DNA from: Ampelomyces quisqualis
Taxonomy: Eukaryota; Ascomycota; Dothideomycetes; Pleosporales; Phaeosphaeriaceae
Length of the DNA stretch: 64,000 nucleotides
Assembly: GCA_018398575.1 (NCBI GenBank)
Contig: JAGTXZ010000002.1
Span: 498,501 to 562,500, forward strand
Direction: 5' to 3'
The notes under the pieces were generated by a model that did no database searches, had not been told where the DNA came from, and was given only the letters and a program-made list of their open reading frames with translations. Below, one piece after another: positions 20,605 through 33,251 of the stretch. Both the position numbers and the translations under genes were made by a program. Every line of letters starts with the position of its first letter. Position 1 is the first letter of the stretch.

Positions 20605-23600
20605 CAGCTTCTAGATTAGATAAATTTATTAGCTTACCCAATCTATTTAGTAGACTAAAAGTAATATTATAGGTAAATACAAAGACTACTTTATATTATA
20701 GGCCTTATATAATTTTTTAAAAGTTTAAGTATATATAGTAATTAGTATATAATTCTTTATTATTTACTAAATATATAACTAAATTAAATATTACTTTTAT
20801 TTACTCTAAGTTCTTACTTATATTATAATAACTAGTCTTTATATAAAGTTCTTATAAGTAGAAAGTTCTATTAAATAGGTATAAATAGACTATAAGTACA
20901 AGTTTACCTATTAGTTAAGCTTTAATATTAAGTATTTGTTATTATATAGCTTATTAGCTAGGTAAATTATAGTCTATTTATATATATTATTATAGAATAG
21001 AAATATAAAATTAACTAATAGAGTAGGTAAGTGTAGTTATTACCTAGTAGAAGCGTTACTTAGGTATAAGAAGCTAGCCTACCTTCTTAGTCTTATACTT
21101 TAGAGTATAGTTTAAATTATTAATTAACTTATTTACTAGCTACCTACCTATAAATTCTTTTTATTATTAACTTTATTAACAACTTAATTATCTTCCTCTA
21201 TTGTAGTAAGTTTTTTCTACTCTTAATCTGTTTTGTTACTAACTTAAGTAGCTACCTAAGAAAATTTCTGCTATTATAATTAATAAGATAGCTTACGCGT
21301 ACGCTTATAAAAATAACACTACTCTTACTACTACTATTTAAAGCAAGGATAATTAAGTTTTAGCCTATAATCTAGATCTACTACACTAATTCTAGTGTAA
21401 GACTAAATAGCGTAATCTCTAACTTAGAAGTAGAGAAGTCTCTAGTAAAAAAATTATTAAAGTTGAAAAGAAAAAGTAATACTCTAAGTTCTACTAAGGT
21501 TACGCTAGTTAATTTACTAATAAGTAAAGTAACAGCTACTACTATAAGAAAGCTAGACTAATAAAAAGCACGTATTGTATAGCTTACCTAAATTATTCTT
21601 ATATTAAGATATAGGTTGTTTTAATTACTACTAGTAATATAAGTACTAACTTAAGTAGGCTAGCTAGTTTATATAAGTAGGCTATAATAATTATTAAGAG
21701 TATATTTTAAATAATAATAACTATAAGTTTTTAAGCTTTTTTAATCTTAGAAATAGCTAATTTGTTTAAAGAAGTCTAAGTAAGCCTACTCTTAGCTTTA
21801 TTACTAGCTTAAGGCTATAAAGCTCTTATAGTAGACTTAGAGTATTCTTACACTATTAGGTTTTCTAATAGAGTAAGCTCTAGCTTTATTAATCTAACTT
21901 CTAGCTTACTAAGAAAGAAGCCTACGTGTTCTACTTAAGGCTGTAGAAAATATAAGTTTAGTAGATTATCAAGTAGGTTTATAGCTTAGGCTTTATTTAC
22001 ACTAAGTAGGTAATAGCTATAATTTAGTTACTAGTGTTGCAGCTCTTTTCTATCTAATACTCTACTACTTAAAAAGTAGCTTTAGGCTACTTAGACTCTA
22101 ATACCTAAGTATAAAGAGCTAGTATAGAATTAGCTATTATCTTTATTACCTAAGTATATATATAGAAAGTATAAGAGATATACTATCTTCTAGTTATAGA
22201 TTAAGAGCTTTAAATATAACAATTACTAAGTATTATACTTAGGCTTATAAAATAACTAACATAGATTTAATCTTTATAGAAGCTAGTTTCTAGGTAGTGT
22301 TACGCATAATTTACTTCTTATAGTCTAGTTTTTACGTATTTACTCGACTTAGATCCTATAGTAATCTTAAGCTAAGAGTAAGTAGAATAATTAGTAGCTA
22401 GTTAAAAGTTAAATTAATGTTTATATTTTCTTATTATTATTCTTTAAGTAACTTACTTATATTCTTTAGGTTAAGTAGCTACTTAAAATTTAGAAACTAT
22501 TAATAGGTAAGGTTTTTTATTATAAGACTATTAGTACCTATTAATTTAGATTCTAGATAGAATACTTTAAATAAATCTCTTAAATACTCTTATCTAAGAT
22601 ATGTAGTCTAAATATAGATAAACTAAAGCTTTATAGATATTATCTTATTTCTTTCTATTACTAGCCTGATTATCTACTAATTATAATACTAGATATTGTA
22701 TAGGTTTTCTAGACTAAGTGTAAGCTTTTTAAAGAACTAGCTAAGTACTATAGATTTCTTTACAACGTATTTAAGAGTAAGTAGCTCTAGTTCTATGATT
22801 AAGGTAGTAACTAATTCTTACCTAGTAGCTTTCTAAGAGATTACTTCTCTAAACAGAATTACTATATAATAATATAAAAAACGCGTAGTTACTTAATAAT
22901 TAGTAAAGAAGGCGTTTCTATAAATAGTTAGTTCTAGACTATTATTGTTCTTATACTTTATTACATTAAACCTTGTTTAATATAAGTTTATAATTACCTA
23001 TTCTATAGCTTTTATATACTTGTCTAAAGAAGTAGTTAAGAAATAGAACAGCTCTAAGACTATATAGGTACTATTTAGTTCGATTATAATTACTATATAT
23101 ATAACTAATCTTACTCTTTTTTAATAAGCTTTAATTTCTTACTTACTTACTTTTCTATTATTCTTAAATAGCTCTTTATATAGTAGTAGTACTAGAGAAA
23201 ATAATCTATTATAAAAACTAAATTTCTTAGTAATCTTATTACTTTAGGTACAAAAGACTAGAGTATTTATCCTATCTACTCTATTTAAGATAAGTCTAAT
23301 TTCTAGAAACTATTAAACTAGTTCTTAATCCTAGATCTTATATTTAAGAAGTAATTTTAGCCTAAAGATCTTTAGCTATAAGTTTAAAATCCCTGTAGTA
23401 GAGAAGTAGAATATTATTAACGTAGAATAGAACAAAAACTGTTTAATCCTTATTAAAGAATAAGTATAGTTCTTCTTTAGATATAAGTAGTTGTATTTAG
23501 CGCAGTAATTTTAAGAATTTCTTATAGTATAGTAATAGAGACTTTCTAAGCCTATAGAGCACTTAGTTAAGCCTTATACATAACTTAGCTTTTTTAAATC

Positions 23601-25484
23601 TATTAAGCAGATTATAGATTACTAGATTATTAGCTATAATTATTATATTAAGGAACGCTCTAACTACGTTATATTATATTATTTTAAGCTTAAAGTAAGC
23701 TAAGATAGCTATAGTAATCTAAAAAGATTTAGCTATAAGTATTATAGTGTAAGTAGTAAGTACAAAGTTTTTCTCTAAGAAATCTTCTCTTACTTTAAGC
23801 CTAGCTTTATACTTTAGAATATACTTATCTTAGTTAAACTTATAGGACTATTTCTATTTTTTTAGAATTAGTTAATCTTTAGAGTTATATATTAGAATCT
23901 CTTTCTTCGTACTCTTTTTATATAGTTAGTTAATTTTGTTAAGTAAGGTATCTAATAATAGGCTCTTTGTTAGGTATTAGAGTATCTACTTCTATATATT
24001 AGGTAGCTTAGATATATTTTTTCTATAAGCACGCTTCTTAACTATTTAGTAATTCTTATTACTTAGTATAGCTAATATAGTTATAGTATTTAGTATTATA
24101 TAACTTAAGCGCTTAGTCTAGGCTTCTATAAGGCTTTAAAGGAAAGTGTTTCTAAAAATTACCTTTCTAGTTATCTAGAAATAATAGATTTGTAATTAAT
24201 ATATTTATACTTTTACCTTTAATCTAATTATTACAATTCTTCTTATAATAGAGTAGCACGTATTTACTTATTAAGTAATTAAGTTTTAGTACTACTTTCT
24301 ATAGTTAATAACTTAATTATATAAGAGAATTTTATAATTCTACTTTGTCTTAAGCTCTAGAGTTAATACTTCTAGGTTAAGAAGTAGTAGAAGAAGAGGT
24401 TAATAGCTTATTTGAATAAGATTCTATTAAATCTCTAGATACTAATAGGCTAGCTCTTTAAAGACCTAGTAATAGTTCTTAGATATTAGATCCTATACGC
24501 TTAATACGCTTAATACTAGATACCTAATCTAGTTCTTAAGTTACTTCTAGTGTAATAAGCCTAGTTATTTACTTTAGTTTAAGATAGTTTCTAAATATTT
24601 TCTAGCCTTACTAGTATTTCTCTTAGCTTCTGCCTTCTTTTCTTTGTAATTATTAGATTAGCTAGTTTCTAAAATCCTTAGAAATTAATACTTACTTCTA
24701 AGCTATTACTTAGTAGCTTTAGTAATTTTCTAGCTTATTTAATCCTATAGAGTAGATAGGTTATTAATATATTCTACCTAGAATTATAAAGGTTACTAAT
24801 ATATAGAATATCTATAATCTAAAGTGCTTATTTCTTACATATCTTATCTTCTTAGTTACTAGTATAGAATATTAATTTATTAAAGGTAACGTCTCTTGAA
24901 GTTAGAACATAATTAATTAATAGAACCTAAATATAATAGATATTAGAAGCCTAATAGCCTACTAGATATCTTATATATCTCTAAGAATTAACTTTAAACT
25001 TATACTTACCTCTACCTACTACTTTGCTATAATTAAGAGAATACGCTCTATAGCTAGAGGTATAAATACTACTCTAATTTAAATATAATTTAGTAGTTCT
25101 ATACATAGTAATTACTAACTTAGACTATCTAAAATATTGCCTATACTAGGTATCTAGGACTTTTTTTAGAGGCTAAAAATTATATATTTTTAAAAGGTAT
25201 ATACTATATAAGTAGAATACTATATTAATAATCTATAGCTAGAGCTTAATTAGTAGATTTACTCTAGTACGTATCTTAATTAGTTTTGTAATTAGCTTCT
25301 TACCTATCGACTTAACTACTCTATTTAGCAAATATATATATAGTAGTAGGTATAGTATTTTTATCTTTTCTAAATCTACCTACTTCTTATACTATAAAAG
25401 CTTTCTCTAAGGTAAATTTACACTATTATTATTACAATAGATTACTATAATTTTTAGTTAGAATCTATTCTTAATCTAAGCTAT
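20605..25484. other. G4 internal region 1, unassigned
   Basis: This is about 4.9 kb of G4 interior. The plus strand is unusually stop-poor at about 21780-22690, where one frame can be read for 300 codons with stops only at plausible Gln/Trp sites. It includes SLRVLLKAVEN and NSYNLVTSVAALFYLI.  A second plus frame is readable at about 23340-24100 (near KQIIDYQIISYNYYIKERS). I recognise no domain in either. TCGA-containing sites survive here (22321, 23080, 23905, 25308) and are rare elsewhere. The piece ends at the GCTAT duplication of G6. Confidence 0.4.
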
Positions 25485-25675
25485 TATTAGACTACTAGTA
25501 TCTACTATACCTACTATAGTCTGTAAATACTCTATTATAAGAGTAGAGCCGGGGACTATAGAACCTAGTTCTATAATTACTATAGTAGAGTAGTAATTTA
25601 TTTATCTTATATAGTAATTCTATATTAAAGTATTATTACTAATTTATAGCTATTACCTTTAAGATTATCTTAATA
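25485..25675 (+). repeat. G6 5' LTR
   Basis: The LTR is 191 bp, starting TATTAGACTACTAG (original TG start) and ending CTTAATA. It pairs with 33056-33246. Confidence 0.85.
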
Positions 25676-25739
25676 TTTAAACTACTCTATCTTTATAGTA
25701 AAAAGAAAGAGTAATTACATCTTTCTATTACTAACTAAC

Positions 25740-27130
25740 TTTTATTACGCATAGTAGTACTAATATAACTTCTATAGATAAAGTATATAATGCTTTAGAA
25801 GAATCTATAATAGTTCTAATAGAAAAGAAAGCTAGAAGTAAGTTTAAAGGTATTTTATTATCTAACTTTCTATTAGGTAATAATATATACTTTCTATCTA
25901 AAGACTTTATAGATATAGTTTATAATAGCCTACCTAAGACTATAATAAACTAGAATATACTAACTACTAGTATAATCTACTAAAAACTAGAGAATCTGCG
26001 TAAGTTTAAGAAAATAATTTTTCTAGAGTAAGAACTAGCTACTATAAGAGATTAGAAAGCTAAATATAATAAAAGTAACCTTACTTTATTCTTGTTAACG
26101 CCTATTAGCTAAATAGAATATATAGTTTCCCTCGTAAGTACTCCTAGTAGTCTACCTAAACTAAAGGTAACTATATAGTATAAAAGAAAGAACTACTTCT
26201 AGTATAACTACTAGAAGTATAACTATAAGTTATATTTTATTACCTTATTAAGAGACTTTTCTATAGAGTCTAGTAAGATTATATTTAGTCTTAGAGCCTA
26301 TACACTCTCTATAGATAGTATACTATACTTCTAAGTAACTAGTAGAAGAATAGATACTTATATAGTTTAATCTTAAGACAGTTATAAGTAATACTCTAGA
26401 AACTCTAGAGAAATGTTTCTAGGTAGCCTATAAGGCTATTAAAAATAGAAGACAATGCCTAGAATAAAGCTCTTCTAAATTATTAGACTACCTATACCTA
26501 TTCTAGAAAGAAATAGAGAGATTAAACCTAAAGGTACTAAAGGTATTCTTATTCTTTTCTACTATTTATTAAGATATCTAAAATAAACTATATAAACTTC
26601 TTATAGGTAAAGATATACTCTTAGCCTTCTAGAAGAATAGGTAAGTATTGTCTAGAGGCGTTTAGGTTATTATTATTAGAATAGAGACACTTTAACTTAG
26701 AAGAGCAAAGATAACTTCTATAGAAACTTTCTATAATAAAACAAGACCTCTTAATATCTAAAAAAAGCTAAGTATAGTAAAATAGCCTATAAAGACCTAG
26801 ACTAGGCTAGACTAACTAACGCTAAGCTAGACTACTTAAAACTAACCTACTATAACTATAGCTAGCTAGAGCACTCGAAACGTAAGTACTATAGCCTTTT
26901 AAAGAATAACTTTTTAGTAAATAATAGAAAAGATAGAGGGCGTAAGTGCTAAAGGCTTACTTTATTACTTGTATTACTATAAACCTATACTAAAAGAAGC
27001 TAAACCTCTTATAGAAATCCTTATACCTAAAAATATTATAACTTTTTATAGTTATAGTAAAGAAAGAAAGAATAGACTAAGTTAAGGTAACTATTAATAG
27101 AAGCTTATAACTTAACTCAATTTTAGCTAA
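25740..27130 (+). pseudogene. G6 gag with zinc knuckle
   Basis: This is the nucleocapsid precursor of G6. The CCHC knuckle at about 26848-26892 reads YYNYS-stop-LEHSKRKYY. The His (CAC) is kept and the Cys codons are mostly changed to Tyr, which is the RIP direction. Upstream, stop-poor hydrophilic text at 25780-26100 and 26400-26700 is consistent with the capsid region. Start and end are not fixed. Confidence 0.7.
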
Positions 27131-28690
27131 AGTAGTAAAATAGTTAGACCTCTAGGTAGACCTACTAAATAAACTTCTAGTAAAAGAAGCTAATAGTAGA
27201 AGTCTTATAGTATATAGTATTAATATAGCTATAGTAATAATAATAGACTTTTATAAGAGAAAAGATACCTATTAAATTCTATTTATAGCAGTAGACCTAA
27301 AGAGGTACTAGATATACCTAGGCCTACTATAGGTTAATTAGATTAATCTAAAGATTAGCTATTATATAAGGTAAATACTTTTTAAGAGTAATAAGGTAAA
27401 AAGCTGCTCTTAGTTCTTAAAGGTTAGACTAAAAGATATAATAGAGTTTAAAAAGAGTATATATAACTAAAGAATAAATATCTATATATTTCTAGTATAC
27501 TTTATAGGCTAAACTAGTATAGAATAGGCTATACTAGCCTAGATTCTACTATAATATACTAATTTTGTAGATAAAAGGTTAAAGAATAACTTAAAGATAC
27601 TTTTAGACTATAGTAAGTAAAACCTTTCTATAAATCTAGTAGAAGGTATAATACTACTCTATTAAGTACTATATAACCTTTCTTTAACTAAGCTAAAGAT
27701 ACTAAAGAAGTATATATCTAAATACTAGAAAGTAGATCTATTAGTTAAAGTTATAAGCTAGAGCTCTTATACTCTTTATAAAAAAGAAGAATAGTAGCCT
27801 TTAACTCTATATAGACTATATAAGCCTAGAAAAGATTATAATTAAGAATAGAAGCTTACTAATATTAATTATAGAGTCTTTAGAGAAGCTATTCTAGGCT
27901 AAATACTATATAAAGCTAGATATTAGAGAAGCCTACTCTTATATTTAGATTATAAACAAAGATAAGTAGAAAATAGTATTTTAAATAGAATATAGCTATT
28001 TTAAGTATACTATTATACTCTTTAGCCTTATAAATACACTAGTGTAATTTTAGGCTATAAAAACATAGTAAGTATATACTTAATATAATTATTTTAATTA
28101 CTTTAATCTAATCTCTCTATATATCTAGATCTACTTAATTAAGAATTTCTTTTCTTTAGAGTTTTTCTAATCTAAATATAGTTTTTTTTACCTTAGACTA
28201 ATATAAGATAATATAGAGTAAGATACTCTTAGTCTAGAAGATTATAGCTTAATTATTTAGCTAGAATAATTTCCTATATATTAAAATAGATTACTATTTA
28301 AGCTTTATATAAATAATTGTTAGAATAGTTTTTTCTAAGCTTTCTTAGTTTATATATAGGCCTTTTGAAATAAGACTCTAGTAGAATTAGTTAATATAAC
28401 TTATATAGTATATAAAGATAATATTCTAATTCTTTTAGGTTTAATAGAGAAGTATAGAAGCTATATATAAAAAGTTTTCTATAAGCTAAGAAATACTAAC
28501 CTATATATAAAGCTTAGTAAGTATAAATAGTATACCTAATAAGTAGTATACCTACTGTTTAGAATACTTAGAGTATATTATAATACTATAAGATATAATA
28601 GTATACTCTTAAAGAGTTAATACTATATAAAACTAGCGAAAGCTACGCTTAGTATATAATAAAAGAGTATTTATTAGGTTTATAAACTAC
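27131..28690 (+). pseudogene. G6 pol: protease and reverse transcriptase (interrupted)
   Basis: A protease tail is read near 27300-27375 as YLGLLQVNQINLKISYY, the usual ILGLPWL...P.I.W block. Reverse transcriptase follows. YYIKLDIREAYSYI near 27908-27950 is the K-DLR-AY block with the first catalytic Asp. IEYSYFKYTIILFSLINTLV near 27990-28045 is the YGHYEYLVMPFGLTNAP block. The frame is then broken by about 300 bp of foreign sequence (28056-28352). It resumes with NKTLVELVNITYIVYKDNILIL at about 28365-28425, where YKDN stands for the YLDD catalytic box. Confidence 0.85.
28056..28352. mobile_element. Short insertion inside G6 RT
   Basis: About 300 bp separates two RT blocks that are normally contiguous (..F-Q-A | Y-I-x-x-x-L..). 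The insert has no RT coding sense in any frame I read, is very AT-rich, and may be a solo LTR or MITE. Exact ends and TSD could not be set; the coding joint includes GGCTATA on the left and TATATATAGG on the right. Confidence 0.5.
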
Positions 28691-30900
28691 TATAAGTATT
28701 TTATATCTAGGTTCTCTTATATAACTTTATATTTAACTATTCTAACCTTAAAGAAGCTAGGTAAAGCTAAAGAGAGTCTATAGATATAGTAAGAGAAAAG
28801 CTAAAACCTTAATATAAAGCTAGATAGTAAAAAGGTGTTCTAGAGACTTATAGATTTCTATCTTAAAGTCTTAATCCTTATATACTTTAAAATAGATAGA
28901 AAGATAAAGGTAGAGGTTAATACGTTAGGTAGCGCAATATCTAGTATACTAAGCGAACTAGTCTTAGATAGAGCTAAAAAGGCCTAATAGAAGCTATTTT
29001 ACTTCTATTTACAAAAGTTAATTACTACTAAATATAGATATAATATATAAAACTAAGAACTACTTACTATAGTTTAAAGTCTAGAGTATTAGTAACACTA
29101 CCTAAAAGGTAGCTGTTTTAAAGTTCTAATAGACTATTAGAAATTAAAATAGTTTATACAAAATGAAACTTTTAATTACTAATAAGTAAGATTATACTTA
29201 TTAGTACTATCTAGATATATCTTTACTATTATATACTAAACAAGACTCTTAAATTCTATAAATAGCTTATTAAGACACTCTAACTATATAGCTAAAGTAA
29301 AGAAACCTATAAAAAAGTATAATTATACTTTTATTAAACTTGTATGGAATATTCTCTAGAAAAAGAGTAAAGACTTCTTTCTAGTAGTAGTAGTTTCTAC
29401 TAAAGTATTGCTTAGAATTAAAAGCTAATAGTAAGCTCTATAGGCACTAGAAAAATTCTAGTTAGTATTAGTATAGAGTAAAGTGCCTAATAAAGTAGCT
29501 ACTACTCTAGAAAATAGTAATAAGATAATATTAAGTAGCTCTAAAAAATAAGTAGATTGTAATCGCCTATAAAGGCTCTAATTAGCCTAAAATAAACCTA
29601 TTACGCCTATTATAAATAAAGAGAAGGTAGAAGCTATATATAAATACTATAATAACCTAATATTAGGCTACTTTAGTATTAAGCGTATATTAGAGAAACT
29701 CTAGTACTAATACAATTAGAAAGAAATGTAAAAGGATATAAAAGTATACTATAAGTTTTATAAGTACTATAAATAAGTAAACTTACCTAGTTATAAGCCT
29801 TATAGGCTATTAGCACTAGTTCTATCTATAAAAAATGTATAAAAGAAGGTAACAATAAGTTTTATTATAGAACTACTTCTAAGTAAGTTTTAAGAATAAG
29901 TCTAGAACGCTATTCTTATAGTAGTATACTACTTAATAAAGATAGCTTACTATATACCTATAAGGAAGAACGAGAATAGTATAGACCTAGTATAAGCCTA
30001 GATAGAAGAAGTTATCTACCTCTATAGCGTTCTATTCTAGGTAATTATAGATAGAAGCCTAATAATAAATATAAAATACTAAAATACTTTCTAATACTAC
30101 CTAAACATAAGAAAAGTCTTAATATTAACTATTTAGTTATAAATAAAGAGGTAAATAGAGTATTAAAATTAAACTCTTTAGTATTACCTATAATACTATT
30201 ATACACTAGAATAGAATAATATTAGTCTTTTTAGATCTTTCTAGTAGAATTTGCGTCTAATAATAGTGTATATATAACTATAAAAATAACTTTGTTTCTA
30301 GCTAACTATAAAATACACTCTAATAGGCTAGACTAGCTAAGTATACTACTAGAAGAAATAGAAACTTCTATAGAGTTAATATTAGCCTCTAATATACTAT
30401 AATAAAGCGTAGAGTACTAGCGTAAGATCTAAATAGTAAATAAGTAATTAAAGAATTATATAGACGCTTTAAGGCTATTAGCTAACTTTAAGTAGAGTAA
30501 TAAAGTTATTGTATTTACTAAATATATTAAGTCTACTAGACAAAGAAAGAAACTAGACTAGAAGTTTCTATCTAAGACTATTATAGCCTAAATCAGCCTT
30601 TTTATATTTAAAGTAGACTTAGAAAAACTATATTAAATTTACCTACTATTCTATATCTCTTTTTTAAGAGCTATATAACTTAGAACACTATTTTTTATAC
30701 CTAAATACTTCTATTAGAAAGAGCCTTAGAATATCTAGATATAATATATAGAAAGTAAACTAAATTCTAAATAGATAAAAAAATAGAAATTGTAAATAGA
30801 AATATTTAATTAAATAGAAAGGCTATAGTGTAGAAGAAAATTTATAGAAGCTAGAATCTGATACTTTAGCTAATACACTAAAAAAGCTCTAGAATAGAGT
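28691..30900 (+). pseudogene. G6 pol: RNase H and integrase
   Basis: RNase H is read at about 28930-29100, with AKKA..KLFYFYLQKLITTKYRYN then QELLTIV, the S-R-K-L..E..Y and ELLA blocks. Integrase follows. A zinc-binding and linker region lies near 29690-29800 (KFYKYYK..NLPSYKPY). The core strand IxFIIELLLSKF lies at about 29855-29890, and TIQLQIKRQIEYQNQTLQYY (TxRPQTDGQTERxNQTLE block) near 30115-30170. The C-terminal domain reads SNKVIVFTKYI near 30500. No chromodomain was recognised in this family. Former Gln/Trp codons are stops throughout. Confidence 0.85.
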
Positions 30901-31149
30901 AGAAATAACTCTAAGATAGTCTATACTACTAAGAGTACCTTTAAGTACCTAAGAATAGGTATAAAAAAGAGAAAAAGTAAACTAGTATAATTATATATAT
31001 ATATAGAATTATATTTATGTAGAATATATAAAAATTTAATTCTGGAAGATAGTATATAATTAGTGTCTCTATATATATAAATATATTAAAAAGTTATATA
31101 TATATATAAATACGTTATTATAAATCTTACTTAGAATTAGTAAGTAAAA

Positions 31150-32560
31150 AAAAGATTTAAATTTCTAAGTAATCTAGAGTATTATATACCTACTTATACT
31201 AGGCAACCTAAAGAAGGCTATAATAGCCTAGTTTAGCATAAAAGAGGTATAAAGAAAATTAGCTAATATTATTACTATAGATATAGAATATAATTACAAA
31301 GCACTAAACTAATCTACTTAAGGCTTACTAGAAACTTTTTAAGCTTCTATAGCTTATTCTTAACCTCCTTAAGCTTATAAGTATTGGTATACTTTAGCTA
31401 ACCTAGAAGACCTATATACTTATCTATTATAACCTTAATTTACACCTTTTAATTATTAATTTTTTACTCTAGCTACTTAATAGCTACAGTAGTGCTCTTA
31501 ATCTATAATAGAGTTAGTTAACGCTATTCTAGAGTATATAAGACTATAACTAGCTACTTACCTTTTTAAAGAAATATAAAACGTTAGAATTAGCCTTATA
31601 GATAGTATAATCTACCTTAAAACTAAAGATTTAGTTTTCTACCTTATAATAAGCTACTATAGACTTATTAGAGTAATTAAAGATAGATCTAAGAAGCTAT
31701 ATTAGAAGCTAGATCTATTCTGCTATCTAGAGTACTATTATAATAGGATTACTTCTAACTATAAAGAATCTAATTTTTTTTAGAAAGAAAGTTAGTACTA
31801 TAATAGCCTAAAAAGGTCTAAAAAGACTACTTACTAGCCTAATACCTTTATAATAGGCTTATATCTCTTTATTAGCTCTACTTCTTAGTAAGTTAAGATT
31901 AGACTACTTTAAATTAACTATACTAAAGATACAGCGTTTACTCTAGGTAGAGATAGTAGGAGTTATAGGTATAGCTACTTAAGTAAGAATATACTTAAGG
32001 TTATTAACCTCTTTAGTCTTCTTACTAGCTATAAGCTTATTAATAGTAAGGTAAATATATATTATAACTCTAGTAAAGATATTAAAAACTTATATAAGTT
32101 AGTCTACACTATATAAAGCTATAATAGGCTATACTATACTAAATCCGTACTACTATATACTCTTAGCCTAAGAATAAGTAATAGAAATACTTTATAGACT
32201 AGGTAGAGCTACTTTTATCTAGTATAGATACAAAAGTAGTATAGAAAGTAATATTACTCTTGTTAATATCTAGAAAGATATAACTAATCTTACTAAATAC
32301 TTTAAACTCTTCTTTAGTAAACTAAGAAATAAAATAACTATAAGTATAGGATATTAGCTACCTATAAACTAAAGAGTTATTAGAGATAGCTATATAATCT
32401 ATAATAAGTAGCTAAAAGCTAGAATAGTATATAAGAGTTATTAATATAGTAATAAGATTTTATTAGAGTCTATTAGTACTAAACTAGGCGATTATAGTAT
32501 ATTATAAACTAGGCTATTATAGTGTATAATAGCCTAGATAGAGACTAAAGTAGGTAGCTT
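31150..32560 (+). pseudogene. G6 3' region frame (unknown, sense strand)
   Basis: Between pol and the 3' LTR a plus-strand frame is readable at about 31570-32290 (KDRSKKLY, YLEYYYNRIT, KSVLLYTLSLRIS). Its hydrophilic composition is like the coding parts of the element. Unlike G1, G2 and G5 I find no antisense Cys motif here. It may be an accessory gene or simply the 3' UTR; the product is not recognised. Confidence 0.35.
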
Positions 32561-32800
32561 TAAAATAAGGTAAAATTTAAAGTAATATATATCAATTTAA
32601 AAAGAAAGTTATAGAGTAAGAAAGTAAAAGCTACCTAAAATTTAAATATCTATATAGCCTATACCTAGCTACGCTAAGAAAACTCTATATAAGCTAGTAG
32701 GTAAAAGTTAAGGTAAGAGGTATTCTTTTACTTTCTAAGAATAAGGTAGAGGTAAGTCTTATATAACTTATCTTCTAAAGCTATTATAGCCTACTTTAGC

Positions 32801-32831
32801 CTATTACTATCTATTACTATCTATTACTATA
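32801..32831 (+). repeat. Short tandem repeat (CTATTACTAT)x3
   Basis: Three perfect 10-bp units lie in the G6 3' region. Confidence 0.8.
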
Positions 32832-33055
32832 TAACTATTCTATAAATAGCGCTTATAAGTACCTTATAGCCTAAAGTAAGCTAGTTAATAACTAATACTA
32901 CTATTATAGTAAGGCTTTAACTATTTACTATTAGATTAGCTCTAATATTACCTTATTAGGCTATATTAACCTATACTAGCGCTAGGCTACTAGAAACTAC
33001 GCTCCTTAGCTCTTATATACTTATTAAAGACTAATAAGTTTAAGAAGAGAGATAA

Positions 33056-33246
33056 TATTAGACTACTAGTACCTACTATACTAACTAGTGTTTATAGGCA
33101 CTCTAGTATTAGAGTAGAGCCTAGAACTATATAACCTAGGCCTGTAATTTCTATAGTAGAGTAGTAATCTATCTATTCTATGTAGTAATTCTATATTAAA
33201 GTATTATTACTTATTTCTAGCTATTACCTATAAGATTATTCTATTA
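33056..33246 (+). repeat. G6 3' LTR
   Basis: The LTR is 191 bp, starting TATTAGACTACTAG and ending TTCTATTA. It is followed by the GCTAT duplication at 33247-33251. Confidence 0.85.
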
Positions 33247-33251
33247 GCTAT

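Larger units (their letters stand above)
25485..33246 (+). mobile_element. G6 gypsy retrotransposon, complete
   Basis: This is a 7762-bp element with 191-bp LTRs at 25485-25675 and 33056-33246. It is flanked by GCTAT at 25480-25484 and 33247-33251. Plus-strand order: gag with CCHC knuckle, protease, RT (split by a short insertion), RNase H, integrase, then about 2 kb of extra 3' sequence. AAGTTTAAGAAGAGAGAT before the 3' LTR is a good polypurine tract. It is inserted in G4. Confidence 0.92.

Noticed and set aside
20605..25484. Copia-type pol in G4
   Set aside because: I looked for the YVDD box and the FxQMDVKTAFLNG-like block on both strands and found no convincing match.
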